A stretch of DNA of 64,000 bases, taken from positions 124,001 through 188,000 of the forward strand of contig JAFYGK010000032.1 in assembly GCA_017543285.1 (NCBI GenBank), in the 5' to 3' direction. Below are positions 40,597 to 51,223 of this stretch, in pieces. Every line of letters begins with the position of its first letter. The first letter of the stretch is position 1. Made by a program: the position numbers and the translations under genes. The notes beneath the pieces were generated by a model, which had not been told where the DNA came from, did no database searches, and saw only the letters and a list, made by a program, of their open reading frames with translations. The stretch is from Clostridia bacterium (GTDB lineage Bacteria; Bacillota; Clostridia; Oscillospirales; Acutalibacteraceae).

Positions 40597-41487
40597 ATGC
40601 CGGAATTTAAAAAGCCCGCCCTTGAAGACAGACAATGGGCGTCGGAATGCGTAAACGCCTCCGGCCTGATGGGCTGCGAATACTCCTTCAGCAATATCTA
40701 TATCTGGAGCGAAACATACAAAACAAAAATCGCCAGATACAAGGATTTTCTGATTGCCAGAAGCGGATCGGGAAATGAAGTCAGATATTCCATGCCCGCC
40801 GGCAGAGGCAGCATAAAGGAGCCGCTTGATGAAATAATAAAGGATGCCGGGCAAACCGGCGGGGCAGTCAGGCTTTACGGAGTTACCGAACCGCATATAG
40901 CGGTGATAAACGAGTTGTATCCGGGAAGATTTTCTTTTCAGGAATACAGAGACGGCTTTGATTATATCTATTTCACCGAGAAACTCGCGAGGCTGTCGGG
41001 AAAAAAATATCATTCCAAGAAAAACCACCTGAACAGCTTTTTAAAAAGCTATGTTTGGGAATACAGGCCGATAGACAAAAGCAACATCGCCGACTGTGTT
41101 GAGCTGCACGCAAAGTGGAGAGAGATGGACAGAAACCGCGACAGAACCGACCTGGGGCATGAGGTGTGCGCTCTCTCGCTCGCGCTGGAACACTTCTTTG
41201 AGCTCGGCATGTTCGGCGCGATAATAAAGGCCGACGGACAAAACGTCGCCTTCACGCTTGCGGACAGAATAAACGACAGGGTTGCGGACGTTCACTTTGA
41301 AAAGGCGATAGACGAATTCAGCGGGGCATACGCCGCAATAAATCAGATGTTCTGCGAAAACGCTTTGCGCGGCTTCGAATTCGTCAACCGCGAGGAGGAT
41401 CTCGGAATCGAAGGCCTGAGGAAGGCAAAGCTCAGCTATCATCCGGATATACTGCTCGCAAAGTACACCGCTGTAGAAAACGACTGA
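40597..41487 (+). CDS. DUF2156 / phosphatidylglycerol lysyltransferase C-terminal-like protein
   Basis: This 296-residue protein resembles the DUF2156 family, which shares the double-GNAT fold of MprF C-terminal domains. It has CEYSFSNIYIWSE, KKYHSKKNHLNSFLKSY, VAFTLADRIN, HFEKAIDEFSGAYAAINQMF and NREEDLGIEGLRKAKLSYHP. MprF-like enzymes use aminoacyl-tRNA to modify lipids, but there is no membrane domain here, so the acceptor is unknown. It is followed 35 nt later by a GNAT gene. Confidence 0.8.
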   Translation: MPEFKKPALEDRQWASECVNASGLMGCEYSFSNIYIWSETYKTKIARYKDFLIARSGSGNEVRYSMPAGRGSIKEPLDEIIKDAGQTGGAVRLYGVTEPHIAVINELYPGRFSFQEYRDGFDYIYFTEKLARLSGKKYHSKKNHLNSFLKSYVWEYRPIDKSNIADCVELHAKWREMDRNRDRTDLGHEVCALSLALEHFFELGMFGAIIKADGQNVAFTLADRINDRVADVHFEKAIDEFSGAYAAINQMFCENALRGFEFVNREEDLGIEGLRKAKLSYHPDILLAKYTAVEND

Positions 41488-41522
41488 CCGCGGCGGGCGC
41501 CAGGACGTAACGGAGATACAAT

Positions 41523-42407
41523 ATGACAAAGGGAATACGCAGAGCCGTTAATCGCGACATACCGAGGCTTAAGCCGCTGTGGGTGAGCATTTTCGGAGAC
41601 AAACAGGCGGCGGTCGATCTTTTTATGAGATTGAGGTTCAACGACTGCGACTGCTTTATTTACGAGGACAAGGCCATGCTCGGCGCCATGATGTTCATCC
41701 TGCCCGCAAAGCTCAATTCAGCGGCGGGAATGAAGGACGTCGGATATATCTACGGCTGCGCCACTCATCCGCTTTACCGCAACAAAGGAATAATGACCGA
41801 TCTGATCAGACAGGCGATCTATGAAACGCGCAAAAAGTATTCTGCATTCTGTCTTGTTCCGGCTGAGAGGAGTCTTTTCAGGTTCTATCAGCGCATAGGC
41901 TTTTATGAATACTTTTATAAGGGCGTTTCGCTTTTCAGCAGAAGCAGCATTGATAAGCCGCTCGATTGCCGGATTTACACTCCCGGGGCTTCTGATATTG
42001 AGTTCATTTATAAGCTCTATTTTGACAAAAGAGGCTCCTGCGTGCGCTGGCCGAAGCAGCATATCGAGCATTGCCTGCAAATGAATGAAACGTACGGCGG
42101 AAAAGCCATAGCCGTCGCTGCGGAAGGGGAAGAAGGCTTTGCGTTTGTAAACCGGAACGGCAAAACGGTCACGGCTCAGTTTGTTTGCCCGGAGGAGATC
42201 TTTCAGCACCTTGCATACCAAGTGAGCCTCTGTTTTGATGCTCAAAGCTACAGCTTTGAGACGCACACCGGCTACCGGCCGCTGAGAATAAAGGAACGGT
42301 GTCCTGCCGTGGGAATGCTTTATACCGACGAAGACACGAAAATGCTGTTCGACATGGAGGACAGGACCGACGGTATGAGGCCATATCTGAGCATGAGAAT
42401 GGAATGA
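41523..42407 (+). CDS. GNAT-family N-acetyltransferase
   Basis: This 294-residue protein has an N-terminal GNAT domain. The acetyl-CoA loop is in YIYGCATHPLYRNKGIMTDLI and the family end is FYQRIGF. A second C-terminal domain of about 130 residues, possibly a degenerate GNAT or sterol-carrier-like fold as in Eis-type enzymes, follows. The substrate is unknown. It follows the DUF2156 gene in the same orientation, so both may act on related amino or lipid substrates. Confidence 0.8.
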   Translation: MTKGIRRAVNRDIPRLKPLWVSIFGDKQAAVDLFMRLRFNDCDCFIYEDKAMLGAMMFILPAKLNSAAGMKDVGYIYGCATHPLYRNKGIMTDLIRQAIYETRKKYSAFCLVPAERSLFRFYQRIGFYEYFYKGVSLFSRSSIDKPLDCRIYTPGASDIEFIYKLYFDKRGSCVRWPKQHIEHCLQMNETYGGKAIAVAAEGEEGFAFVNRNGKTVTAQFVCPEEIFQHLAYQVSLCFDAQSYSFETHTGYRPLRIKERCPAVGMLYTDEDTKMLFDMEDRTDGMRPYLSMRME

Positions 42408-42469
42408 GCAGTGATTTTAAAACGCTTTGGCGGACAGACCAAAGCGCTTTACAGGAAAGGAGCTTATAA

Positions 42470-43012
42470 ATGGTTTATGTTTTTTTAGCGCATGGATTTG
42501 AGGAAACGGAAGCCATAGCAACCATTGATGTTCTGCGCCGCGCAGGACTGGATGTCGTGACGGCGGGCGTCGGAGGCAGAATAATAACCGGCTCCCATTC
42601 GATACCGGTCACGGCGGATATCGAAGCAGAAAACATAAAATATGACAAAATCGAGGCGGTTGTTTTGCCCGGTGGCCAGCCCGGAACCGAGAACCTTTAC
42701 GGCAGCGAATCGGTACGAAGCGCTCTCAGATACTGCTTTGACAATTCTCTAACCGTATGCGCCATATGCGCCGCTCCCACCGTTCTGGGAAGGCTGGGCT
42801 ACCTCGAGGGCAAAAACGCCGTCTGTTATCCCGGCTGCGAAGGCCAGCTTTACGGCGCCTGCTACGACGCCGACGCCGGAGTATGTGTGGACGGCGGAAT
42901 AATAACAGGAAAGGGACCCGGCAGAACCGTTGACTTTGCGCTGACAATAGTGGAAAGGCTCAAGGGCGAAAAGGCCGCACAGCGGGTCAGAACGAGCATG
43001 CAGTGCAAATGA
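42470..43012 (+). CDS. DJ-1/PfpI family protein
   Basis: This 180-residue protein opens MVYVFLAHGFEETEAIATID and contains the nucleophile elbow AICAAP with the conserved cysteine, after LPGGQPGTENL. Related proteins (YajL, DJ-1) are implicated in stress protection and glyoxalase or deglycase activity. AAAGGAG lies 8-9 nt before the ATG. A CGCTTTGG/CCAAAGCG hairpin (42423-42446) sits just upstream of the gene. Its stop overlaps the start of the next gene (ATGA). Confidence 0.9.
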   Translation: MVYVFLAHGFEETEAIATIDVLRRAGLDVVTAGVGGRIITGSHSIPVTADIEAENIKYDKIEAVVLPGGQPGTENLYGSESVRSALRYCFDNSLTVCAICAAPTVLGRLGYLEGKNAVCYPGCEGQLYGACYDADAGVCVDGGIITGKGPGRTVDFALTIVERLKGEKAAQRVRTSMQCK

Positions 43013-43593
43013 TGGGCGACATAAGAAGCAAAAAAAACGAGCTTCGCAAAGAATTTCGGGAATACAGAGCCGGTCTGGGCAAGGAGGAAAAGGACGCGCT
43101 GGACTACGCGATTTTTCGCAGGGTTGTCTCGTGCAGGGAATACAAAAAGGCTCCGCTGATACTCAGCTATATGTCAATGGATATTGAGGTGGATACCCGC
43201 CGTATAATCGAGTATTCCATGAAGCTGGGAAAACGCGTCGCCCTTCCGAAATGCATTTCCGGCACGCGTGACATGGAGTTTTTCATAGTCTCATCCCTTG
43301 ACGACCTTGAAAGCGGAGCCTTCGGAGTGCTTGAGCCTTCTCCGGAAAAATGCCCTCCCTGCGAGGTTTTTGACAGCTCGTTCTGCATTGTTCCGGGTCT
43401 CGGATTTGACAAAAACGGGTTTCGCATAGGCTTTGGCAAGGGATATTATGACAGGTTTTTGTCGGATTATCCCGGACATATAGCAGGAGTATGCTATTCG
43501 GCATGCGTAAGGAACAGTCTTCCGCACGGCAGGTTTGACAGGCGGGTAAACTTCCTTATAACCGAGAGGTACCAAAAAAGAACCTCATACTGA
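43009..43593 (+). CDS. 5-formyltetrahydrofolate cyclo-ligase
   Basis: This roughly 194-residue enzyme has KNELRKEFREYRAGL near the start, PLILSYMSMDIEVDT in the middle and the signature PGLGFDKNGFRIGFGKGYYD. It converts 5-formyl-THF to methenyl-THF with ATP. Start candidates are the ATG at 43009, which overlaps the DJ-1 stop as ATGA, or the next ATG at 43012; a GTG at 43003 is less likely. It ends the thyX-led group. Confidence 0.92.
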   Translation: MMGDIRSKKNELRKEFREYRAGLGKEEKDALDYAIFRRVVSCREYKKAPLILSYMSMDIEVDTRRIIEYSMKLGKRVALPKCISGTRDMEFFIVSSLDDLESGAFGVLEPSPEKCPPCEVFDSSFCIVPGLGFDKNGFRIGFGKGYYDRFLSDYPGHIAGVCYSACVRNSLPHGRFDRRVNFLITERYQKRTSY

Positions 43594-43736
43594 TCCTTCA
43601 GGCGCGCCAGGCCGGAAAAACACCGCAAACAGACGCAAAAGCATCGGATAATCCCACAATTAATTGCTGAAATATTAATAATAGATTTGTATTTTGTAAA
43701 AAACCCAATTTAATACTGAATGTTTTCTTAATATGT

Positions 43737-43764
43737 TTGCTTTTTTGAAATTTTAAGGTATAAT
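43737..43764 (+). promoter_or_regulatory. Promoter upstream of mltG
   Basis: TTGCTT (43737-43742), a 16-nt spacer and perfect TATAAT (43759-43764) in an AT-rich stretch. The 43594-43912 gap holds nothing else I recognise; the leader is about 145 nt. Confidence 0.6.
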
Positions 43765-43912
43765 ATAATATATAATATTATGCGGTTCAAGCCGACACGG
43801 TGAAAAAGACAGACAACGGCGCTTCTGCAAAGCCATGCCGGACGATTCCGGCGGGGCGCGCATACCGTAACGGCTGCACTATATACATATCCGACAGGAG
43901 GAAAGCACAAAG

Positions 43913-45292
43913 ATGAACGACAACAATACTGTCGGCGGTTTCCCAAACGGCAATCAGGAAAGCGCTGGTACCGACGGCGACAATGTGGTATCCAGACAGC
44001 AGACCTTTTATAAGGCTCCCCAGAACGGCGGCGCTAAAGCTCAGAACGTCTCCGGACCTCAGCCGGTGATCCGCAGAGAGAATCAGCAGCGCCGCGCATT
44101 TGATCAGTTCGCAGGAGACGAAAACGCCGCTTATGACGCCCTCTCCAACATACCGGAGGATACCGCGCAGGATTATGCCGCCGATGACCGGCCGGAAGAT
44201 GAATACTTTGACGAAACCGAGCAGGAAATCAAGGAACGACGCAGCTATAAGCGCAGAAAAAAGATCGGCTCCAGAGCGGCCGGATGCCTCAAAAGTCTCC
44301 TTTACGGAATTATTGTTCTGACCGTTTCACTTGTCGTGGGCTTCTATGTCCTCTCCATAGCGTTTGATTTTATCGGAGTCGCCAGACCGGCGGACGAATC
44401 CACCGTCCAGTTTGTAATTTCTCAGGGCGACACCGTTGAGGATATTGCACAGAACCTCAAAAAAGAGGATATCATCACAAGACCGATGATATTCCAGATG
44501 TTCCTAAAATACATCAAAAAGGACGTCACCTTCACCCCCGGAGTTTATACGGTGAAGACCAATGCCGATTATAATTCTCTCGTGCATCAGCTGCAGTATA
44601 CCGCCACTGCGTCCGACACCGTGCGCCTTACCTTCCCCGAGGGCTACACCATCGACGAGATTGCGGAGCTGCTCGACGACAAGGGCGTATGCACAAGAAG
44701 CGACTTTATCGAGTGCGTCAGAACAGGCGATTTCTCCAGCTACGATTTTATCGCTGATCTGGATAACCTCGAGGACAGATATTACAGGCTCGAGGGTTAT
44801 CTCTATCCCGATACCTACGACTTCTTCCAGAATGAGTCGCCCAAGAGCGTTATCAACAAGTTCCTCAACAACTTCAAGAACAAGATGACCGACGCGCTCA
44901 AGGCAAGAGCCGAAGAAATCGACATGTCCATCGACGATGTTGTTACCATGGCTTCCCTTATTCAGAAGGAAGCTCCGGATTTCGACAACATGTGCGGAGT
45001 TTCGGCGGTATTCCACAACAGACTCAAGGATTCCAATATGGGTTATCTGCAGACGGATACGACAACAAATTATCCGTCGTCCAAATATGATACCTATAAT
45101 AACCCCGGTCTGCCTCCCGGAGCCATCTGTTCGCCGGGCACAGAGGCGATCGAAGCCGCGCTTTATCCCACAGAGGATTCCAGAGCGCTCTACTTCGCAA
45201 GCGACAACAACGGTAAGTTCTATTACGCCAACACATATGCGGAGCACCAGAAGAACTACGCCAAGATTAAAGAGGTAAACGGCGGAAACTAA
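43913..45292 (+). CDS. mltG: Endolytic murein transglycosylase MltG
   Basis: This 459-residue protein has a roughly 120-residue charged, low-complexity cytoplasmic region, one membrane helix at about 126-150 and the YceG/MltG ectodomain. The ectodomain has a LysM-like start (VISQGDTVEDIAQNLKK), the catalytic glutamate in ASLIQKEAPDF and LQTDTTTNY...GLPPGAICSPG. It cuts nascent glycan strands and works near the elongasome or divisome. The long N-terminus is typical of clostridial members. A U32 gene follows, as in the Bacillus yrr region. Confidence 0.93.
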   Translation: MNDNNTVGGFPNGNQESAGTDGDNVVSRQQTFYKAPQNGGAKAQNVSGPQPVIRRENQQRRAFDQFAGDENAAYDALSNIPEDTAQDYAADDRPEDEYFDETEQEIKERRSYKRRKKIGSRAAGCLKSLLYGIIVLTVSLVVGFYVLSIAFDFIGVARPADESTVQFVISQGDTVEDIAQNLKKEDIITRPMIFQMFLKYIKKDVTFTPGVYTVKTNADYNSLVHQLQYTATASDTVRLTFPEGYTIDEIAELLDDKGVCTRSDFIECVRTGDFSSYDFIADLDNLEDRYYRLEGYLYPDTYDFFQNESPKSVINKFLNNFKNKMTDALKARAEEIDMSIDDVVTMASLIQKEAPDFDNMCGVSAVFHNRLKDSNMGYLQTDTTTNYPSSKYDTYNNPGLPPGAICSPGTEAIEAALYPTEDSRALYFASDNNGKFYYANTYAEHQKNYAKIKEVNGGN

Positions 45293-45396
45293 ACCGTTCC
45301 GTCACGCCGATTTTAAGATTATCATTAAAGCGGGTACAAAAAATGCCCGCTTTAATAATGCTTATTTACAAAAACCGAAGGGAAGGTGACTGCGCC

Positions 45397-46608
45397 TTGC
45401 TGAAAAACAGACCCGAACTGCTGTCTCCCGCCGGGGATATGGACAGCCTTATTTCCGCTGTAAGATACGGCGCGGATGCGGTTTACCTTGGGATGAAGCA
45501 ATTCGGAATGAGAGACGCCCCGCTTAATTTTACATGTTCCGAGCTGGTCCGGGGCGTAAAATTTGCCCATAATAATAATGTCAGGATATACGTTGTATGC
45601 AACACTCTTCCCAGAAACAATGAGCTTGACGAACTGCCGCGGTTTCTTGAGGATGTCGCCCAAAGCGGCGCGGACGCCCTGATAATCGCGGATATAGGCG
45701 TGATGAGCCTTGCGAAAAAATATGCGCCGGACGTTGATATCCATATGTCGACACAGACCGGTATAGTCAACTGGCGGACGGCGACGACCCTGTTTGAGCT
45801 CGGAGCGAAAAGGGTGGTTCTGGCGCGTGAGTTATCGCTTGAGGAAATCACAGAGATAAAGCGGCGCGCGCCGAAGGATCTTGAAATCGAGTGCTTTGTT
45901 CACGGCGCCATGTGCATGTCGTTTTCGGGCAGATGTCTCATCTCGCAATATCTCAACAGCCGCGACGCAAACCGCGGAAAGTGTTCCCAGCCGTGCCGCT
46001 GGAAATATCACGTCGTCGAGGAAAAGAGGCCGGGCGAGTATTTCCCGATAGAGGAAAACCCCGCCGGCACCCACCTTTTCAATTCCCGAGATCTGTGTAT
46101 GATTGAGCACATCAGGGAGATGAGCGACGCAGGGATAGACAGCTTTAAAATAGAGGGCAGGGCAAAAACCGCGTTTTACTCGGCCAGCGTCACAAACGCA
46201 TACCGCAGCGCCATAGACTGGCATATACAAAACGACGGCGCGCTGCCGGAATGGATAGCCGAAGAAACCGACAAAATCAGCCACCGCGCGTACTGCACGG
46301 GATTTTTCTTCGGTCGGCCGTCGCAGGAATACGAGAACGGCGGCTATATCCGCAATGCAAGATTTATCGGTACGGTTGAAAAGACCGAAAACGGCAGACT
46401 CTGCATAATCCAGAGGAACCGCTTCTGCGAGGGCGACGAGATCGAGATCCTGCGCCCCGGAATGACGCCGCTCAGGATCAAGGCGCAGGATATGCGCGAC
46501 GAAAACGGAGAAAAAATAGAAGCCGCGCCGCACGCCCAGATGAAGCTGAGCATAAAGTTTGACGGCGAGGCGGAGAACGGGTGGTTTATAAGGACGGACG
46601 AAAAGTAA
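45397..46608 (+). CDS. U32-family peptidase/tRNA hydroxylation protein
   Basis: This roughly 403-residue protein has LLSPAGDMDSLISAVRYGADAVY at the start. The U32 signature lies in ECFVHGAMCMSFSGRCLISQ and GKCSQPCRWKY, with the cysteines that may bind a cluster. Homologues (TrhP/YrrO) act in 5-hydroxyuridine formation in tRNA, although the family is named peptidase. I chose the TTG at 45397, which has GGAAGGTGA about 8 nt upstream. Earlier in-frame ATGs (45343, 45358) overlap a GCGGG/CCCGC hairpin between mltG and this gene. Confidence 0.88.
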   Translation: MLKNRPELLSPAGDMDSLISAVRYGADAVYLGMKQFGMRDAPLNFTCSELVRGVKFAHNNNVRIYVVCNTLPRNNELDELPRFLEDVAQSGADALIIADIGVMSLAKKYAPDVDIHMSTQTGIVNWRTATTLFELGAKRVVLARELSLEEITEIKRRAPKDLEIECFVHGAMCMSFSGRCLISQYLNSRDANRGKCSQPCRWKYHVVEEKRPGEYFPIEENPAGTHLFNSRDLCMIEHIREMSDAGIDSFKIEGRAKTAFYSASVTNAYRSAIDWHIQNDGALPEWIAEETDKISHRAYCTGFFFGRPSQEYENGGYIRNARFIGTVEKTENGRLCIIQRNRFCEGDEIEILRPGMTPLRIKAQDMRDENGEKIEAAPHAQMKLSIKFDGEAENGWFIRTDEK

Positions 46609-48222
<1,614 letters not shown>

Positions 48223-48223
48223 T

Positions 48224-48871
48224 ATGAGCACAAAAGGAAATAAAACCGATAAGGGCGATATACTGAGAGCCTATATTGATGAGCAGGGGGGAGCTTTGTC
48301 AAAAAGCGCCCGGCTCAGCATTTCGGATTTGGATATAAAGCAGGAGATCCTTACGAAAGCCGGAGATTCCCCACCGGCGGGAAAAGCACTATCCGCGCCG
48401 AACGAGGCGCCCGAAGCAAAACCGGATAGGGAAAAATATCTTTTCCTTCTTCAATCGGATATGCCGCAGCCTCAGCATTATATCGACGTCAAATCGCTCA
48501 ATCCGTTGTCGCTGGCATATATAGGAGACGCCGCATACGAGCTTATCATGCGTGATTATCTCATCAGAGACAGGGGCCCGTCCGGACAGGAGCTGCACAA
48601 AAATGCCGTGCGCCTTGTTAACAGCCACGCCCAGGCAAGAGCCATGGAACACATAATGCCGCTTTTGACCGAGCGGGAAGCCGAGATGTTCAGGCGCGGC
48701 AGAAATGCTCACGTCGGGCATGTTCCCAAGGGTTCGAGTACCTACCTTTATCACATGGCGACCGCGCTGGAATGTCTTTTCGGGTATCTGTATCTCACCG
48801 GCGACCGTCGCCGGCTTTTCGAACTGTCCTCGGAAATATATGCTTTCCTGGACGAAAAGAACCGGATATGA
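48224..48871 (+). CDS. mrnC: Mini-ribonuclease III with N-terminal extension
   Basis: This roughly 215-residue protein carries the Mini-III catalytic domain at about residues 90-210. It has NPLSLAYIGDAAYELIMRDYL, HKNAVRLVNSHAQA, RRGRNAHVGHVPKG and ATALECLFGYLYL, with no dsRNA-binding domain. It processes the 23S rRNA ends in Bacillus. The start ATG at 48224 follows the obg stop directly without a clear ribosome site, so translation is probably coupled. The roughly 90-residue charged N-terminus is unusual; most family members are about 130-145 residues. Confidence 0.9.
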   Translation: MSTKGNKTDKGDILRAYIDEQGGALSKSARLSISDLDIKQEILTKAGDSPPAGKALSAPNEAPEAKPDREKYLFLLQSDMPQPQHYIDVKSLNPLSLAYIGDAAYELIMRDYLIRDRGPSGQELHKNAVRLVNSHAQARAMEHIMPLLTEREAEMFRRGRNAHVGHVPKGSSTYLYHMATALECLFGYLYLTGDRRRLFELSSEIYAFLDEKNRI

Positions 48872-48971
48872 CCGCCCGCCACTTGAAAAAACATTCGCAA
48901 TGTATTAAAATATTTACTGAAATTTACCGACCGGCATTTCTTTATTCATAAATTATAGGAGGTAATTATCG

Positions 48972-50255
48972 ATGAGGGAATATGCGAGCATGAACAAAGA
49001 CGAGCTTTTGAAGGAGCTGGAGCTTGTCCGGAAAGAATATGATGAGTTTAAAGCCCGGGGACTAAGCCTGGATATGTCCAGAGGAAAGCCCGGAGCCGAC
49101 CAGCTCAATTTGTCCAACGGACTGTTCCACACCCTCACACATGATGATTACTGCGACGATATGGGCATAGATTGCAGAAACTACGGCGGTATCGACGGGA
49201 TCAAAGAAGCAAAGGAAATGTTTGCCGAGCTTCTGGAGATCGAGCCGGACGAGGTTATAATCGGCGGCAATTCCAGCCTTGCGCTTATGTTCGACAATAT
49301 CGCTTCCAATATGACTCACGGCGTTCATGACGGGCAGCCGTGGGCGACTCAGGGCGGAGTCAAATTCCTCTGCCCGTCGCCGGGATATGACAGGCATTTT
49401 TCGATATGCAAATATATGCATATCACGATGATTCCGATAAAAATGACCCCGGATGGCCCGGATATGGACGAGGTCGAGCGTCTTGCCCAGACCGACCCGA
49501 TGATAAAGGGCATCTGGTGCGTTCCCAAGTATTCCAATCCCGACGGAATAGTCTATTCGGACGAAACGGTGCGCAGAATAGCGTATCTCAAGCCCGCCGC
49601 GAGCGATTTCCGCGTTTACTGGGACAATGCCTATTTTATCCATCACATCGACGGCGAGATTGCCCGCATACCGAATATACTCAGGCTGTGCAAGGAAGCG
49701 GGCAACGAGGACATGCCGCTCATCTTCTGCTCATTCTCCAAGGTGACCTTCCCCGGTTCGGCAATTTCCTGCCTTGCCGCCTCCAAGACCAATATCGAAT
49801 ATATCAAGAAGCGTTTTTCCATTCAGATGGTCGGTCCAGACAAGCTCAATCAGCTCCGTCATGTGCGCTTTCTGAAAAACGCGCAGGGCGTTATAGAACA
49901 TATGAATAAGCATGCCGCAATACTCAAGCCCAAGTTCGACGCTGTTGATACAATACTCAGGGAACGTCTCGGCGGACTGGGAATAATCAATTGGAAGCGT
50001 CCCTCCGGAGGGTATTTTATCAGCGTATTTGTAAAGAAGGGCTGCGCCAAGAGGGTAGTCGAGCTTTGCAAAAACGCCGGGGTCAAGCTGACGGCAGCCG
50101 GCGCTACATATCCGTACGGATACGATCCCGACGACAGCAACATCAGGATCGCGCCGACCTATCCGGGTACCGACGAGCTGAAAAAGGCGTGCGAGCTTTT
50201 CTGCATATGCACAAAATTAGCGGCGCTGGAAAAGCTGACAAAAGAATTCAGATAA
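48972..50255 (+). CDS. Class I aminotransferase, aspartate aminotransferase Ic type
   Basis: This 427-residue PLP enzyme belongs to the Aminotran_MocR-like group (AAT subgroup Ic). It has SLDMSRGKPGADQLNLSNG at the start, NPDGIVYSDETVRRIA, the active-site lysine in FCSFSKVTFPGSAIS and RIAPTYPG near the end. Members convert aspartate and 2-oxoglutarate, or other amino donors. It stands alone; GGAGG lies before the ATG and a strong terminator follows. It could supply transamination for the Phe/Tyr pathway, but that is speculation. Confidence 0.9.
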   Translation: MREYASMNKDELLKELELVRKEYDEFKARGLSLDMSRGKPGADQLNLSNGLFHTLTHDDYCDDMGIDCRNYGGIDGIKEAKEMFAELLEIEPDEVIIGGNSSLALMFDNIASNMTHGVHDGQPWATQGGVKFLCPSPGYDRHFSICKYMHITMIPIKMTPDGPDMDEVERLAQTDPMIKGIWCVPKYSNPDGIVYSDETVRRIAYLKPAASDFRVYWDNAYFIHHIDGEIARIPNILRLCKEAGNEDMPLIFCSFSKVTFPGSAISCLAASKTNIEYIKKRFSIQMVGPDKLNQLRHVRFLKNAQGVIEHMNKHAAILKPKFDAVDTILRERLGGLGIINWKRPSGGYFISVFVKKGCAKRVVELCKNAGVKLTAAGATYPYGYDPDDSNIRIAPTYPGTDELKKACELFCICTKLAALEKLTKEFR

Positions 50256-50280
50256 CAGATTCAAGGAATCAGATATATCA

Positions 50281-50309
50281 AAAAAGCAGTCCGTAAGGAC
50301 TGCTTTTTG
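50281..50309 (+). terminator. Terminator of the aminotransferase gene
   Basis: AAAAAGCAGTCC/GGACTGCTTTTT 12-bp stem with a 4-nt GTAA loop. Confidence 0.92.
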
Positions 50310-50361
50310 ATTCTTAATGACTGACATGCCGCCGGATCCGAGCGGCTGCAGATATTTGGCT

Positions 50362-51144
50362 TCACTCAGCAAAGCTCTCGCTGCCAAGACTTATCTCGCC
50401 CGAGCCGATCAGGTCGATGCCCTCCGCCGTCTGCACGACGAGTCTGCCCTCGTCATCTATGCCGGAAACCACCCCGTCTTTTTTTGTCCCGCTTCTGATA
50501 TAGGATATCCTTTTTCCAAGAACCAGAGACAATTCCCTGTATTCCCGCATAACAGCTTCGCGGTCAAAGCCGGTAACCATGCCGAGCAAGCGGTTTGCAA
50601 CCTCTGCCGTGAGACGGCTTCTTGATACATCGGTTTTAATGCTGCCTGCGACGGATATGATGTCATCGGGAAAATCGTCTGTTGTGAGATTAATGCCGAC
50701 CCCGACAATTATGCGGCTTTCGATCATTTCAGCGAGAATACCGCAAACCTTTTTGCCGTCTAGAAAAACATCGTTGACCCATTTAATCTTCGGCTCTTTG
50801 CCGGTCAGCTTACTTATCGCGCCGCAGACGGCGACCCCTGCGCAGATTGTTGTGAGCATTGCGCTGCCGGCCGCAGCCTCGCGCGGCAGGATGAGGGTCA
50901 TATAGACTCCGGTGGATGACGGAGAATAAAAGCTTCTGCCCAGCCTTCCTCTGCCTTTTGTCTGTTCGTCTGCAAAAATGAGCGTGGCTTCGCCGCTGCC
51001 GGCCGAGAGCCTGCGCCTTGCCTCGAGATTGGTTGAATCGATGCTGTCGAAAACATAAACGCCGATATTGCGAAACCGTCTGTCAAGATGCGCCCTTATT
51101 TTTCGCGGGGTGACCCTGCTGCGGTATGATTTACGAAAGAACAT
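50362..51144 (-). CDS. birA: Biotin-[acetyl-CoA-carboxylase] ligase, no DNA-binding domain
   Basis: This 260-residue ligase has DSTNLEARRRL, the biotin-AMP loop GRGRLGRSF, KWVNDVFLDGKKVCGIL and a small SH3-like C-terminal domain. It attaches biotin to carboxylase carrier proteins. There is no N-terminal winged helix, so it is a monofunctional group I enzyme and cannot repress biotin genes. It lies just upstream of the end of the AraC-type regulator on the same strand. Confidence 0.92.
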   Translation of the reverse strand: MFFRKSYRSRVTPRKIRAHLDRRFRNIGVYVFDSIDSTNLEARRRLSAGSGEATLIFADEQTKGRGRLGRSFYSPSSTGVYMTLILPREAAAGSAMLTTICAGVAVCGAISKLTGKEPKIKWVNDVFLDGKKVCGILAEMIESRIIVGVGINLTTDDFPDDIISVAGSIKTDVSRSRLTAEVANRLLGMVTGFDREAVMREYRELSLVLGKRISYIRSGTKKDGVVSGIDDEGRLVVQTAEGIDLIGSGEISLGSESFAE

Positions 51145-51223
51145 TTTAACCCCTGTTGCTTTATCTTATGATGATCATTTGCATAATACGGCAAAAGCGC
51201 TGTCTAAGAGCTTTGAGCCGGGA

